Shown here in pieces: positions 17,852-27,408 of a stretch of DNA of 64,000 nucleotides. Under the pieces are notes generated by a model. That model worked only from the letters and a program-made list of their open reading frames with translations, ran no database searches and was not told where the DNA came from. The position numbers and the translations under genes were made by a program. The DNA is from Microvirga aerophila (GTDB taxonomy: Bacteria > Pseudomonadota > Alphaproteobacteria > Rhizobiales > Beijerinckiaceae), in NCBI RefSeq assembly GCF_003332305.1, contig NZ_QOIO01000002.1, positions 124,001 to 188,000 on the forward strand. The letters run 5' to 3'. How positions within the stretch are numbered: the stretch's first letter is position 1; each line of letters starts with the position of its first letter.

Positions 17852-18724
17852 TCAGTTGAGGTTGAAGCGCACCGGAACCGTGAGGCTGATGCGGGAGCCG
17901 GGCACCTCCGGCGGAGGCGCGGGAAGCGGCGAGGCACGCTGGATCATGGACAAGGCCTCCTGATCGAGGCTTGCGGAGCCAGAGCTCCCGGAGATCTGAT
18001 AGCCGATCACGCGGCCGCTTCGGTCAATGGAAAAACTCAGACGCACAGTCCCCTCCTCCCGCCGCGACCGGGCGTCACCCGGATAGCGCTTGGCCCGGTT
18101 GAGCTGAGCCAGGAGAGCGCCCCGCCAGTTGGCAGGCGACATGGACGACGTCGCAGCAACACTGGCCGACGGCGCGGCCGGGGCCGCGACGGGAGCCGCT
18201 TGCACGCGGGGCGGAGCCGTCGCTGTTCTGGTCTGAGGACGAACCTGCTTTTTCTCCTTGGAACGCTCGACCAGACGCGGCCGCTCGACAGGCCGTTTAG
18301 GTGGTCGAGCCTGACCGTTTGGCGCGGGGAGAACGACTGCGGGATTTGGAATGGGCGGAGTTTCCCGAATATTCAGCTTCGCATCGATTTGCAGTTGAGG
18401 CTTCGTCTCCTCGAATACCGGCTCGGCGGGCTCGGGTGGCGGCTCCGACTCGACGGGCGCCTCAGCCGTTTCGGTGACGGGCTCCGACTGGACGTCCTTG
18501 ATCTCGGGCCCCGGAGCGACATCCACGGGCTCGGCCGCGGGAGCCACGGGAAGAGGCGCCAGTTCGACCATGATGGCGGGAGCTGCTTCGCCGGCCGATG
18601 CGTCAGGCTGCTGCCGCGTGATGATCCACGCACCAGCCGCATGGGCGACTAGCACGACGAGACCCGCGCCGCCCCAGCGAGCCCAGCTGCGCCATCCTCC
18701 GGTGTCGAGGAAATCGGCATTCAT
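17852..18724 (-). CDS. tonB: TonB energy-transducing protein
   Basis: 290 residues. A single N-terminal membrane segment (about 18-34, GAGLVVLVAHAAGAWII) anchors it in the inner membrane. A long Pro/Glu/Ala-rich spacer (about 50-200) crosses the periplasm. The C-terminal TonB domain (about 205-290) has YPGDARSRREEGTVRLSFSI and the terminal VPVRFNLN. It transmits proton-motive force from ExbB-ExbD to the siderophore receptor encoded divergently. It overlaps exbD by 4 bases (ATGA). Confidence 0.93.
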   Translation of the reverse strand: MNADFLDTGGWRSWARWGGAGLVVLVAHAAGAWIITRQQPDASAGEAAPAIMVELAPLPVAPAAEPVDVAPGPEIKDVQSEPVTETAEAPVESEPPPEPAEPVFEETKPQLQIDAKLNIRETPPIPNPAVVLPAPNGQARPPKRPVERPRLVERSKEKKQVRPQTRTATAPPRVQAAPVAAPAAPSASVAATSSMSPANWRGALLAQLNRAKRYPGDARSRREEGTVRLSFSIDRSGRVIGYQISGSSGSASLDQEALSMIQRASPLPAPPPEVPGSRISLTVPVRFNLN

Positions 18725-19161
18725 GGCTGCGCAGCACCTTCGGGCGTGGCTTCGAGCCCGACGAGCGCGATCTTGAGGTAGCCTGCCTGCCGAAGAAGAT
18801 TCATGACCTCCATGAGATCGCCGTAAGCGACGGCTTTGTCGGCGCGCAGGAACACCCGCTGCTCCCGGTCGGATCCCGTCTGCTGGTCGAGCGCAGCCTG
18901 CAGGCTCTCCCGGACGATGGCGTCGTTGCCGAGAGTAAGCGAGAGGTCGCCCTTGACCGTCAGGAACATGGGCTTGTCGGGCCTCTGCTGAGGCTGGGCG
19001 TTGGACGCCGGCAGATCGACCGCGACATCGACCGTCGAGAGTGGCGCTGCGACCATGAAGATGATCAGAAGGACCAGGATGACATCGATGAACGGCGTGA
19101 CGTTGATCTCGCTGACTTCACCGAGTTCGTCGTCATGGCTTTCCTTGAGACTGATGCCCAT
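18721..19161 (-). CDS. exbD: ExbD/TolR-family biopolymer transport protein
   Basis: 146 residues with one N-terminal membrane segment bearing the conserved aspartate (INVTPFIDVILVLLIIFMV, Asp about residue 27) that carries the proton. The periplasmic domain has the typical FLRADKAVAYGDLMEVMNLL. Placed 4 bases after exbB and overlapping tonB, giving an exbB-exbD-tonB order. Confidence 0.95.
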   Translation of the reverse strand: MGISLKESHDDELGEVSEINVTPFIDVILVLLIIFMVAAPLSTVDVAVDLPASNAQPQQRPDKPMFLTVKGDLSLTLGNDAIVRESLQAALDQQTGSDREQRVFLRADKAVAYGDLMEVMNLLRQAGYLKIALVGLEATPEGAAQP

Positions 19162-19165
19162 GAGG

Positions 19166-20185
19166 CTACTCCGCCTTGCGGGCGCGGATGGCGGCCGCGC
19201 TTTGGAGCGCCACCACCGGGGATGCGGCCGCCATTCGCCGGTCGAGGTCCCGCGAGAGGTGGCGCATCACTTCGGCGGAAGCATCCGAGAGCAGGCCCCG
19301 ATAGCCGGCAATCGCGCGGGCGAAGACGTTGTAGATGACGACGGCCGGAATGGCCGCCACGAGTCCGATCGCGGTCGCGAGCAGCGCCTCGGCGATGCCT
19401 GGGGCCACGACGGCAAGATTGGTGGTCTGCGCCTGAGAGATCCCGATGAAGGAATTCATGATGCCCCACACGGTGCCGAAGAGGCCCACGAAGGGCGCTG
19501 TCGATCCGATTGTCGCGAGCAATCCCGTGCCGCGTGTCATCTGACGGCCGGCGCGGGCTTCGATGCGCGAGATCGATATGGCGACCCGCTCCTTGATGTC
19601 GTCGGCCGGCAGCTTTTCGGATCGCTGCGCCTCGTCGTAGGCGGCTGCGACCAAGGCGGAGACGGGCTTGCTCTTGATGGAACCAGCATTTACCTGCTCC
19701 CTCGCCTGCACGAGGCCGCCCGCCCTGCTCAGCAGCTCGACAGCCTTACGCGCCCCCTGCTTGGCCCCCAGCAGCTCGATGCCTTTGGCGAGCCACACGG
19801 TCCAGGTCACGAGCGATGCGAAGGCAAGCCCCAGCATGACGGCCTTCACGACAAGGTCAGCCGCAATGAACATGCCCCATGGGGAGAGATCGTGGGGCAT
19901 CTGGAGCGACGCAGGGCGGCTGGCTCCAGACACGGTGCCCGGAGCAGGATCGGCCTGTGAGGCCTGCGTACCACCTGGGGCTATCACGACCGGCGCAGGC
20001 GCGTCGGTCGTGCGCTGTTCCATGGGCGCGGCAGGCTGGTTTGCATCCGAGGGCGCGGCTCCTTGGGCAAGAGCACCGGCGATGGCGAGCAAACCCGCCA
20101 GCAGTGTCGCGGACACGAGGGAGAACAACCGCATGCCGATGATCGTGCGACCTGTTCTCGTTTCAGATGAAGTGATCCGTCTCAC
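19166..20185 (-). CDS. exbB: ExbB proton-channel protein of the TonB system
   Basis: 339 residues. After an N-terminal signal-like segment (about 17-41) and an Ala/Pro-rich region, the MotA/TolQ/ExbB domain has three membrane segments, including [19 protein letters not shown] and [21 protein letters not shown]. The GTG start is chosen because GGGAG lies 8 bases upstream and the codon overlaps the TGA of the Sel1 gene (GTGA coupling); an ATG 17 codons later (20134) lacks a ribosome-binding site. Confidence 0.93.
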   Translation of the reverse strand: MRRITSSETRTGRTIIGMRLFSLVSATLLAGLLAIAGALAQGAAPSDANQPAAPMEQRTTDAPAPVVIAPGGTQASQADPAPGTVSGASRPASLQMPHDLSPWGMFIAADLVVKAVMLGLAFASLVTWTVWLAKGIELLGAKQGARKAVELLSRAGGLVQAREQVNAGSIKSKPVSALVAAAYDEAQRSEKLPADDIKERVAISISRIEARAGRQMTRGTGLLATIGSTAPFVGLFGTVWGIMNSFIGISQAQTTNLAVVAPGIAEALLATAIGLVAAIPAVVIYNVFARAIAGYRGLLSDASAEVMRHLSRDLDRRMAAASPVVALQSAAAIRARKAE

Positions 20186-21315
20186 TGTCCTGCTCCCTCA
20201 TGAGAACCATGCGGTAAATTCCGCTTCGGCCAGAGCTGCCTAATGAGCTCGATGGCTTTGGCAAAGCTTGCGTCGGCAGGCTGCTCCCGCCTCCCGGCAA
20301 AAACCGAAAGGGAATGTCTTGCATCCCTGTGGCCGCTCCTGGCGGCACGCCCGAGCCACGCTGCGGCCTCCTCGTGACGGCTGCAGTTCAAGATAGCCCG
20401 TCCATAGGCGTAGAAATCACAGGCTTCGCCGCTCCGGCAGCAGCGCTCCAGAGCCCGCAAGCCCGCGTCGTGGAACGTGACGTATGGATGGTTGAGGAGA
20501 TCAGGTCCTGCGGAGCGAAGAAAGTTATCCGTACCGCCTTCGATGGCCCGGCCGAGCCAATCGAGCGCTTCGCCAGGGCGGCTATCGGCCAGCAGGCGCG
20601 CCAGATGGTACTGGCTCCAGAAGTCGTCGCCTTCGGCTGCCTTGCGATACCATTGCGCGGCCAGCGCGAGGTCGGGCGGAACCTCCCAGCCCTCCTCATG
20701 GAAGCGGCCCACCATTCCCATTGCCTTGGCATGGCCCTGCCCGGCAGCACGCATATACCATTGCAACGCTTGGGCTCGGTCGCGCTCGATCCCTTCGCCG
20801 TAAAGGAGCATGCTGGCGAGGTTGTACTGTCCCCAATCGGACGACTTGGCGGCCGCTTTTTCGTACCACCGCATGGCCTCAGCGTGATTGACCGTCACGC
20901 CCCAGCCCAACTCATGGCATCGTCCGACCATGTTGATCCCGTCGATGCTGCCGATCTCGGCCGCGCGCCGGAACCAGCGATAGGCGGCTGTCGGGTCGCG
21001 CCCCACGCTGCGTCCGTCCAGAAGCATCTGTCCCCAGGTGACTTGGGCCGTCTTGAAGCCGTGCCGGGCAGCCGCATGGACCCAGCACGCCGCCTCGCGA
21101 GGATCTCCAGACAGGATGGAAGCCCATTCCTGCGGGGTCAGCAGCCGCAACCGAACAGCCGAAATGTCGCCAGGGTCAGCGCTTGGGGATGACGTCATAA
21201 CGATTGATATCCAGATCGAACAGAGCAAGGCCCAGATTTCCAAAGAAACGCATTGCTCTTCTGTGTCACTTGCCTGTGCCTCTCGCTCGGCTCTTAATGG
21301 CACATATGTATCCAT
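20182..21315 (-). CDS. Sel1-repeat protein of the TonB/siderophore locus
   Basis: Up to 377 residues. At least five Sel1-like (SLR/TPR) repeats are visible about residues 75-300, with patterns such as [21 protein letters not shown] and [21 protein letters not shown]. Sel1 proteins scaffold other proteins; homologues often adjoin Fiu-type receptors and piuC. The start is uncertain: ATG 21315 gives a hydrophobic N-terminal stretch (about 24-39), while ATG 21198 gives a shorter soluble protein and leaves more room for the iron boxes upstream. First gene of the exbB-exbD-tonB operon. Confidence 0.85.
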   Translation of the reverse strand: MDTYVPLRAEREAQASDTEEQCVSLEIWALLCSIWISIVMTSSPSADPGDISAVRLRLLTPQEWASILSGDPREAACWVHAAARHGFKTAQVTWGQMLLDGRSVGRDPTAAYRWFRRAAEIGSIDGINMVGRCHELGWGVTVNHAEAMRWYEKAAAKSSDWGQYNLASMLLYGEGIERDRAQALQWYMRAAGQGHAKAMGMVGRFHEEGWEVPPDLALAAQWYRKAAEGDDFWSQYHLARLLADSRPGEALDWLGRAIEGGTDNFLRSAGPDLLNHPYVTFHDAGLRALERCCRSGEACDFYAYGRAILNCSRHEEAAAWLGRAARSGHRDARHSLSVFAGRREQPADASFAKAIELIRQLWPKRNLPHGSHEGAGQ

Positions 21316-21343
21316 TCAAGACAATTTACAGTAATCGATGAAA

Positions 21344-21360
21344 TTTAGAAGTGTTCAAAT
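21344..21360. promoter_or_regulatory. ICE-like Irr box 1
   Basis: TTTAGAAGTGTTCAAAT matches the iron control element of Rhizobiales Irr (TTTAGAA-N3-TTCTAAA) in both arms with a few mismatches in the second. It lies in the divergent promoter region between the Sel1-exbB-exbD-tonB operon and the receptor gene. Confidence 0.6.
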
Positions 21361-21384
21361 CTAGAGATATTATTCTTCTATTTC

Positions 21385-21401
21385 TTTAGAATAATTTTAA
21401 A
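21385..21401. promoter_or_regulatory. ICE-like Irr box 2
   Basis: TTTAGAATAATTTTAAA is a second near-consensus ICE, 41 bases from box 1 centre to centre, about four helical turns, so both would face the same side of DNA. An overlapping 8-bp inverted repeat ATTATTCT/AGAATAAT (21369-21395) is also present. Confidence 0.6.
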
Positions 21402-21402
21402 C

Positions 21403-21434
21403 TGGCAATGACTCTAGATTAGAGACACTATAAA
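21403..21434 (+). promoter_or_regulatory. Possible receptor promoter with palindrome in spacer
   Basis: A TATAAA -10-like element (21429-21434) is preceded by weak -35-like sequence (TGGCAA, 21403-21408). Between them is a perfect 5-3-5 palindrome, CTCTA-GAT-TAGAG (21412-21424). It lies 75 bases upstream of the chosen receptor start. The -35 spacing (20) is long, so the assignment is tentative. Confidence 0.35.
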
Positions 21435-21508
21435 AGATAATGCTTGCGAGTTTTGGCAAGGTTCCCATAGAGAACCCTCATCGGAGTCTAGGTTTGGGGG
21501 GTTGGCCT

Positions 21509-23767
21509 ATGAGTGGATCAATTTTATTACGCGACAACGTTTCCAGCGCTAAGTTAGGAGCAGGCATCGCCGCCACTCTGGGGGTCTTCATGCCTGTCGG
21601 AGCCGGTGCGCAGGAAGCTGAAACGATTGATCTTTCGACCGTCGAAGTGGGAGCCTCGGGCGGAGAAGCGGCCAACGCGCTGAATGCTGGAACGGGCCTT
21701 TCGCGGCTTCCCGGGCGTGTTCAGGACATTCCCCAGACTATCAACGTCGTTCCCAAGGAAGTTCTCGAGCAGCAGAACGTCACCACTCTCGAGCAGGCCC
21801 TTCGCAACGTGCCAGGCGTGACCCTGTCGGTCGGCGAAGGCAATGGCGGCCTCAACGGCGACCAGTTCCGCATTCGCGGGTTCCAGGCGAAGAACGACAT
21901 CTATGTCGACGGCCTGAGGGACTTCGGTGTTTATGTACGCGACAGCTTCAACATCGAGAACGTGCAGGTGCTGAAAGGCCCGTCCTCGGAAAGCTTCGGC
22001 CTCGGCACTACGGGTGGCGTTATCAACAGCACGTCGAAGGGGTCCTTCCTGGGCAGCCTCACCGCCGTGGACGGAACCATCGGCAATGGCCCACTCGGAC
22101 GCGGAACCTTTGACGTGAACCGGCAGATCGATGACACGACAGCCATCCGCATCAACGGCATGATCCATGATCAGGACATCGTGGACCGCGACAACGTCGT
22201 GTCCGACCGCTGGGGCTTCGCGAGTTCGCTCGGCTTAGGCCTGGGAACGGACACGACCTGGTTCCTCAACTACTTCCATCAGCACACCGATCGCACGCCC
22301 GATTACGGCGTGCCAACGGTGCAGATCCCGGGAACGCGCAGGGCGCTGCCGGTCACGGAGTTCGGCGTTCCCCGCTCGACTTCTTTTGTCCGTTCGACCG
22401 ATCAGGACGTGGCCAATGTCGACCTTCTGACGTCGCTTTTGAGCATCAAGGCGACTGACTGGCTGACCATTACGAACGATACGCGTCTTTCCTTCTATGA
22501 TCGGGCGTTCTCTACCACATCGGCAATCTGCGTCGAAGCCTGCGTGTTCGACTTCTTCCGGGGGCGCAACCCCATCGTAGGCTATAGCGCGGGCGGCGGC
22601 GCGTCCTACTGGCAGAATGCCTGGGGCATCCAGAACGTCATGACCGGCGTCGCCAAGTTCCATACGGGCTTCCTGCGGCACGAAGTGGTGGCAGGCCTCG
22701 ATCTGTTCTACCAGAATGACGAACGCAACGGCGCAACGGTGCTCGGCGTCCGTCCCGATCAGACTCTCTGGTCGCCCACATTCGCCAACACCACCGGCTA
22801 TGCCATCGCGCGCAACCCGAACAACCGCCGTGAGGGCTACGGAACCAATGTGGGCGTTTTCGCCAGCGACCGGGTCTGGCTTAACGACACGTTCTCGGTT
22901 CTCGGCGGCCTACGGTGGGACGACTTCTCGAGCCGATATCGCAACACCAACACTACTCCCGGCCCGCCGCTCGGGCAGTTCAATCCGTGGCAGGAGACCG
23001 ATACAAACTTCGTCAGCCCGAAGGCGAGCGTGATCTGGGAGCCGACTGCGGACCAGACCTTCTATGCGACCTATGCTCGCTCCTTCTCGCCGCCGGGGCA
23101 GTTAATCGCGAACTCGACGAACATCGAGGTTCCCTCCAGCGTGGTCGATCTCGAACCTGAAAAGAGCGATCTTTACGAGATCGGAACCAAGATCAGCTTC
23201 CTCGACGGGCGGCTCGGCTTCAATGCGGCTTTGTTCAGGGTCAACAAGAGCAACTCTACCGACATCGATCCGATCACCGGCGATATCGTCCTCGGCACGT
23301 TGGATGGCGGAGAGGCCAGGCGCGTGCAAGGTATCGAACTCGGCCTTACGGGGAAGGTCACTGACGCATGGACCGTGCAACTGGGTTACGCACATCTCGG
23401 CAGCAAGGTCAAGAACTCGGGAACGCCGACGAATATCGGCAATCGAGCGCAAGGCGTTCCTGAAAATTCAGCATCGGTCTGGACGACCTATGATCTGAGT
23501 CACCATCTTGCGAGCGTGCCCGGCAAGCTCTTGATCGGCGGCGGCGTTACCTATGACGACGGCTATTTCGCCGCCAGCGACAACATCACCTTCATCCCCG
23601 GCACGTTCTCGCTCGATGCGCTGGTTTCGTATGAGTACAAGAACTTCCGCATGGCGCTGAACGGCTACAACCTCACGGACGAGCTGAATTATACCAGCGC
23701 GTTCACATCCCGCGCAGTGCCGAGCGCCGGGCGCACCGTCACTCTCATGGTCGGGGCGAAGTTCTAA
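21509..23767 (+). CDS. TonB-dependent siderophore receptor (Fiu/FhuE-like)
   Basis: 752 residues from the ATG chosen because a signal peptide (ending GAGAQ before EAETIDL) follows. A TonB-box-like segment ETIDLSTVEV precedes the plug domain (PQTINVVPKEVLEQQNVTTLEQALRN split across the conserved plug start, then FRIRGF and NIENVQVLKGPSS), and a 22-strand barrel ends in the aromatic residue of LMVGAKF. It imports ferric siderophore across the outer membrane. Next to piuC it resembles catecholate receptors of the Fiu/PiuA type. An earlier in-frame ATG (21440) would add a non-signal extension. Confidence 0.93.
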   Translation: MSGSILLRDNVSSAKLGAGIAATLGVFMPVGAGAQEAETIDLSTVEVGASGGEAANALNAGTGLSRLPGRVQDIPQTINVVPKEVLEQQNVTTLEQALRNVPGVTLSVGEGNGGLNGDQFRIRGFQAKNDIYVDGLRDFGVYVRDSFNIENVQVLKGPSSESFGLGTTGGVINSTSKGSFLGSLTAVDGTIGNGPLGRGTFDVNRQIDDTTAIRINGMIHDQDIVDRDNVVSDRWGFASSLGLGLGTDTTWFLNYFHQHTDRTPDYGVPTVQIPGTRRALPVTEFGVPRSTSFVRSTDQDVANVDLLTSLLSIKATDWLTITNDTRLSFYDRAFSTTSAICVEACVFDFFRGRNPIVGYSAGGGASYWQNAWGIQNVMTGVAKFHTGFLRHEVVAGLDLFYQNDERNGATVLGVRPDQTLWSPTFANTTGYAIARNPNNRREGYGTNVGVFASDRVWLNDTFSVLGGLRWDDFSSRYRNTNTTPGPPLGQFNPWQETDTNFVSPKASVIWEPTADQTFYATYARSFSPPGQLIANSTNIEVPSSVVDLEPEKSDLYEIGTKISFLDGRLGFNAALFRVNKSNSTDIDPITGDIVLGTLDGGEARRVQGIELGLTGKVTDAWTVQLGYAHLGSKVKNSGTPTNIGNRAQGVPENSASVWTTYDLSHHLASVPGKLLIGGGVTYDDGYFAASDNITFIPGTFSLDALVSYEYKNFRMALNGYNLTDELNYTSAFTSRAVPSAGRTVTLMVGAKF

Positions 23768-23782
23768 CAAGCGCCTTCCAAG

Positions 23783-23811
23783 GTCCATCCGGGCAAGAGG
23801 TCCGGATGGAC
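23783..23811 (+). terminator. Hairpin between receptor gene and piuC
   Basis: Perfect 10-bp stem GTCCATCCGG/CCGGATGGAC with a 9-base loop, starting 16 bases after the receptor stop. There is no T-run; probably a partial terminator or mRNA stabiliser that sets receptor level above the downstream genes. Confidence 0.65.
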
Positions 23812-23835
23812 GTCCAGATAGATTGAGACATCACA

Positions 23836-24519
23836 TTGCTCGTCCACATCAAAAACGTTCTGTCCGCGCAGGAGGTTGCCTATTGCCGGGAGATGCTGGA
23901 GGCATCACCCTGGGTCGATGGCAAGGTGACGGCCGGAGAGCAGGCGGCGAAGGCCAAGGTCAATCTTCAGATTCCGGAAGATTCGCCCGAAGCTCGCACG
24001 CTTGGAGACCTCATCCTGCGCGCGCTTGCGCGCAATCCCCTGTTCAATTCGGCCGCCCTCCCGCTGCGGGTGCTGCCGCCCATGTTCAACCGCTATGATG
24101 TGGGCATGGGCTTCGGAGCCCATGTGGATGGCGCGATCCGCGCGATCCCCGGCGCCAACATGCGGATGCGGGCGGACGTGTCCTCGACGCTGTTCCTGAC
24201 CGCGCCCGAGGATTACGACGGCGGCGAGCTTGTGATCGAGGACACCTACGGCAGCCATTCTGTCAAACTGCCGGCGGGCGACATGATCGTATATCCAGCC
24301 ACAAGCCTCCATCGGGTCGAACCCATCACGAGGGGGAGCCGCTGGTCTTCCTTCTTCTGGACGCAGTCCATGGTGAAGGATGAAGGTCTGCGGGCGCTTC
24401 TCTACGATCTCGATCTGTCCATCATCCAGGTTCGGCAGGACCTGGATGACGACAACCGTGCCGTCGTCGGATTGACCAGCTGCTATCACAACCTGCTGCG
24501 CCACTGGGCCGAGCTGTGA
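23836..24519 (+). CDS. piuC: PiuC/YbiX-type PKHD Fe(II)/2-oxoglutarate hydroxylase
   Basis: 227 residues, the usual length. Iron ligands are visible as H-x-D in [10 protein letters not shown] (about residues 95-97) and the distal His of SLHRVEP (about 158), with Arg of [10 protein letters not shown] for 2-oxoglutarate. The C-terminal [10 protein letters not shown] and [15 protein letters not shown] are typical. Homologues adjoin TonB receptors for catecholate siderophores; the hydroxylated target is unclear. The TTG start has only weak ribosome-binding sequence, so expression may depend on coupling. Confidence 0.92.
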   Translation: MLVHIKNVLSAQEVAYCREMLEASPWVDGKVTAGEQAAKAKVNLQIPEDSPEARTLGDLILRALARNPLFNSAALPLRVLPPMFNRYDVGMGFGAHVDGAIRAIPGANMRMRADVSSTLFLTAPEDYDGGELVIEDTYGSHSVKLPAGDMIVYPATSLHRVEPITRGSRWSSFFWTQSMVKDEGLRALLYDLDLSIIQVRQDLDDDNRAVVGLTSCYHNLLRHWAEL

Positions 24520-24526
24520 TGCCGAA

Positions 24527-24556
24527 CATCTGTCGCATCAGCATCTGTCGCATCAG
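24527..24556. repeat. Tandem 15-bp direct repeat
   Basis: CATCTGTCGCATCAG occurs twice head to tail between piuC and the siderophore-interacting protein gene. Exact copies; probably a recent slippage duplication in non-coding DNA. Confidence 0.9.
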
Positions 24557-24592
24557 CGCGCCGTCGCAGGGGATGGCAGGAAGGACGACCAT

Positions 24593-25354
24593 ATGACAAT
24601 CTCCGTGAATGCCGATGCGAATGTCGGGCCGCGCCAGCGCCCTCCACTGCGGAGCTGGAGCATGCGGGTCGTGGACAGCTTCGATGTTGCCTCCAACATG
24701 CGGCGCATCATCCTGACGACGCGTGACATCGCCGAGTTCGCCTATAAGCCTGGTCAGGCCCTCGTGTTGATGGTGCCGCTGCCGAACGGCGAGATGGGAC
24801 GGCGGGACTACACGATCCGGACCTTTGATCGCTCGGCAGGCACGATCGGTATCGACTTCGTGCTTCACGGCGACACACCGGCTCCAACCTGGGCGAGATC
24901 CGCGAGGCCGGGCGACATGATCGAGGCACGAGGCCCCCGTGGCGGGACCGTGCTGCGCCCGAATGCGGACTGGCACCTCCTGACCGGCGACGAAACCTGC
25001 ATTCCAGCAATCGCCCATATCCTTGAGACGATGCCCGACGGATCGAAGGCATTCGTGTTCATCGAAGTGAGCGGCAAGGATGCCAAGGTTCCTTTGAAAA
25101 CACGCGCGAACGCCGTGATACGTTGGATGCATCGGAACGACCTACCGCCTGGTCCGAGCAACCTGATGAACGGCGCGGTGCAGGATTTCGCGCTGCCGCC
25201 CGGCCGGGGACATGCCTACATCATCGGCGAGACCAGCAACGTGCGTCGCCAGCGCCACATGCTTATCGCGCGGGGCTTAACACTGAATCAGATCTCGTCC
25301 GAAGGTTACTGGCGCCCGGGCCGTATCGGCGGCCATGACCATGTCGACGACTGA
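24593..25354 (+). CDS. Siderophore-interacting protein (FAD-dependent ferric-siderophore reductase, ViuB-like)
   Basis: 253 residues. N-terminal FAD-binding barrel with RDYTIRTFDRSAGTIGIDFV (about 65-84; RxYT contacts FAD), followed by the SIP C-terminal NAD(P)H-binding domain: WHLLTGDETCIPAI (about 123-136) and a terminal EGYWRPGR. It reduces imported ferric siderophore in the cytoplasm to release iron. GGAAGGACG precedes the ATG. Confidence 0.93.
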   Translation: MTISVNADANVGPRQRPPLRSWSMRVVDSFDVASNMRRIILTTRDIAEFAYKPGQALVLMVPLPNGEMGRRDYTIRTFDRSAGTIGIDFVLHGDTPAPTWARSARPGDMIEARGPRGGTVLRPNADWHLLTGDETCIPAIAHILETMPDGSKAFVFIEVSGKDAKVPLKTRANAVIRWMHRNDLPPGPSNLMNGAVQDFALPPGRGHAYIIGETSNVRRQRHMLIARGLTLNQISSEGYWRPGRIGGHDHVDD

Positions 25355-25396
25355 CACTGCATCAATCGACGCTCCCACCGTTTGGAGAATGATACC

Positions 25397-26335
25397 ATGA
25401 CGAATTCATCCACCCGTCGAATCCGTTCCTTCGCGGCCATCCTCGCCGGCGCGCTCGCGTTCGGTTCACTGACGATGGGCGCCGCCATCGCTCAGGACAT
25501 CAGCGTCAAGCATGCCCAGGGCGAGACGACGGTTCCGGCGAGCCCTAAGAAGGTGCTTGTCTTCGATCCCGCATCGCTCGACATGCTCGATGCTCTCGGG
25601 GTGGAGGTCGCTGGAGTTCCGACTGGACGACTGCCGGGCTACCTCTCCAAATACAGTTCTGATCGATACGAGAAGATCGGCACCCTGTTCGAGCCCGACT
25701 ATGAGGCCGTCAACGCAGCCGATCCGGATCTCATTATCGTCGGAGGCCGTTCGAGAGCCAAGTATCGCGATCTGGCCAAGATCGCCCCGACGATTGATCT
25801 GTCGACCGCGGAAGGAAACTTCGTCGGCAGCGTTGCCCAAAACCTCACACTGCTCGGCAAAATCTTCGACAGGCAGGCTCAGGCCGATGCCCTCGTGGCA
25901 AAGCTCGAAAGCTCGATTGCCAACCTCCGCCAGGACGCTGCGAAAGTCGGCAAAGGGCTTCTCGTCCTCACGACGGGCGGGAAGATGAGCGCCTACGGGC
26001 CTGGTTCGCGGTTCGGCGCGCTGCACTCGGAATTCGGGATCACGCCCGCGGTGGAGAATTTGGCCACAACGAACCATGGCCAGGCCATATCGGCGGAGTT
26101 CATCGCCAAGGCGAACCCGGATTGGCTGTTCGTGATCGACCGTGACGCAGCCATCGGTCAGCAAAGCGCTGCCGCTAAGGGCGTGCTGGACAACGAACTT
26201 GTTGCACAGACGACCGCCTGGAAGAATGGGCATGTGATCTATCTCGACCCGGTCAACTGGTATCTGGTCGGAGGTGGAATCACATCGCTGCAGGCAAGTG
26301 TCGACCAAGTTGCAAAGGCCATCGTCAAGAAATAG
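25397..26335 (+). CDS. Siderophore ABC transporter substrate-binding protein (YclQ/FatB-like)
   Basis: 312 residues; signal peptide 1-32 (ending AAIA before QDISVKHAQG). Type III (TroA/FepB-like) binding fold with KKVLVFDPASLDMLDALGVE, PDLIIVGGRSR and PDWLFVIDRDAAIG. The mature start resembles YclQ/CeuE/FatB, which bind ferric catecholates. The ATG at 25397 has GGAGAA upstream; an in-frame TTG five codons earlier is less likely. Receives the siderophore after the outer-membrane receptor. Confidence 0.92.
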   Translation: MTNSSTRRIRSFAAILAGALAFGSLTMGAAIAQDISVKHAQGETTVPASPKKVLVFDPASLDMLDALGVEVAGVPTGRLPGYLSKYSSDRYEKIGTLFEPDYEAVNAADPDLIIVGGRSRAKYRDLAKIAPTIDLSTAEGNFVGSVAQNLTLLGKIFDRQAQADALVAKLESSIANLRQDAAKVGKGLLVLTTGGKMSAYGPGSRFGALHSEFGITPAVENLATTNHGQAISAEFIAKANPDWLFVIDRDAAIGQQSAAAKGVLDNELVAQTTAWKNGHVIYLDPVNWYLVGGGITSLQASVDQVAKAIVKK

Positions 26336-26364
26336 GTTCTCGACCCCCATTCTCACTACATCGT

Positions 26365-26389
26365 GCGGGTCACCTTTCCGGTGATCCGC
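26365..26389 (+). terminator. Hairpin after siderophore-binding protein gene
   Basis: GCGGGTCACC/GGTGATCCGC, 10-bp stem with one G-T pair and a TTTCC loop, 29 bases after the stop and 8 before the next start. Likely attenuates transcription into the permease genes or protects upstream mRNA. Confidence 0.65.
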
Positions 26390-26397
26390 ATTCGTCA

Positions 26398-27408
26398 TTG
26401 TCGACTCCTTTGCCGATAAGAACCTCTGACCTCTCCCGGACTGCCGTGAAACGCCTCCTGCTTGCCCTGTTCGTTGTCATGATCCTGGCTCTTGTTAGCC
26501 TGCTGATCGGCGCCGGCGATCTGTCGCTGGCATCGCTCCTATCGTCATGGCCGGGAGAGAACGCCATGCAGGTGCTGCTGGTCTCCCGCATTCCCCGGAC
26601 GGTTGCGATCGTCCTCTCGGGAACCGGCATGGCCGTCGCGGGCATGATCATGCAGATGCTGACGCAGAACCGGTTCGTCGAACCGTCGACGGCGGGCACG
26701 GTGGAGTCGGCGAGCCTCGGCCTCCTCGTCGTGACGCTCGTTGCCCCGGGCGTCCCACCTCTCGTGAAGATGCTGGTCGCATCCGCCTTCGCGCTGGCGG
26801 GCACAGCCCTGTTCCTGCGCATCCTCAGGCTCATTCCCCTGCGGTCGGCGCTCACCGTTCCGCTCGTTGGGATTATGCTCGGCGGCATCGTCAGCGCGGT
26901 CACAACGTTCTTCGCCTATCGGTTCGACCTGCTCCAGTCCTTGAACGCCTGGACCACAGGCGACTTTTCAGGCGTCCTTCGCGGTCGCTACGAACTGCTT
27001 TGGGTTGCCTTTGGACTGACCGTGCTGGCCTATCTGGCGGCCGACCGGCTGACCCTGGCCGGAATGGGGCGCGATGTCGCGACGAATCTCGGGCTTCGCT
27101 ATCGAAGCGTCGTGTCGCTCGGTCTCGTGATTGTCTCGATGGTGACGGCCGCCGTCGTGGCGACTGTCGGCATGATGCCATTCCTCGGCTTGATCGTGCC
27201 CAATGTGGTCAGCATGATGATGGGCGACAACATGCGCCGGTCGCTTCCCTGGATCGCGCTCCTCGGAGCGGGGCTCGTTCTAACCTGCGACATCGTCGGG
27301 CGCGTGATCTATGCGCCTTATGAGATCCCCATCGGAACCGTCATGGGCGTCGTCGGAAGTGCGCTGTTCCTGGCTCTACTCTTGAAGGGACGCGAGCGTC
27401 TTGCTTAA
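26398..27408 (+). CDS. FecCD-family siderophore ABC permease (YclN/FatD-like)
   Basis: 336 residues with nine to ten hydrophobic segments and the FecCD signature: VLLVSRIPRTVAIVLSGTGM, QNRFVEPSTAG and the C-terminal GMMPFLGLIVPNVV. Inner-membrane half-channel for ferric siderophore. The TTG start is not well supported by a ribosome-binding site; an in-frame GTG at about 26446 is an alternative that still keeps the first membrane segment. Confidence 0.9.
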   Translation: MSTPLPIRTSDLSRTAVKRLLLALFVVMILALVSLLIGAGDLSLASLLSSWPGENAMQVLLVSRIPRTVAIVLSGTGMAVAGMIMQMLTQNRFVEPSTAGTVESASLGLLVVTLVAPGVPPLVKMLVASAFALAGTALFLRILRLIPLRSALTVPLVGIMLGGIVSAVTTFFAYRFDLLQSLNAWTTGDFSGVLRGRYELLWVAFGLTVLAYLAADRLTLAGMGRDVATNLGLRYRSVVSLGLVIVSMVTAAVVATVGMMPFLGLIVPNVVSMMMGDNMRRSLPWIALLGAGLVLTCDIVGRVIYAPYEIPIGTVMGVVGSALFLALLLKGRERLA

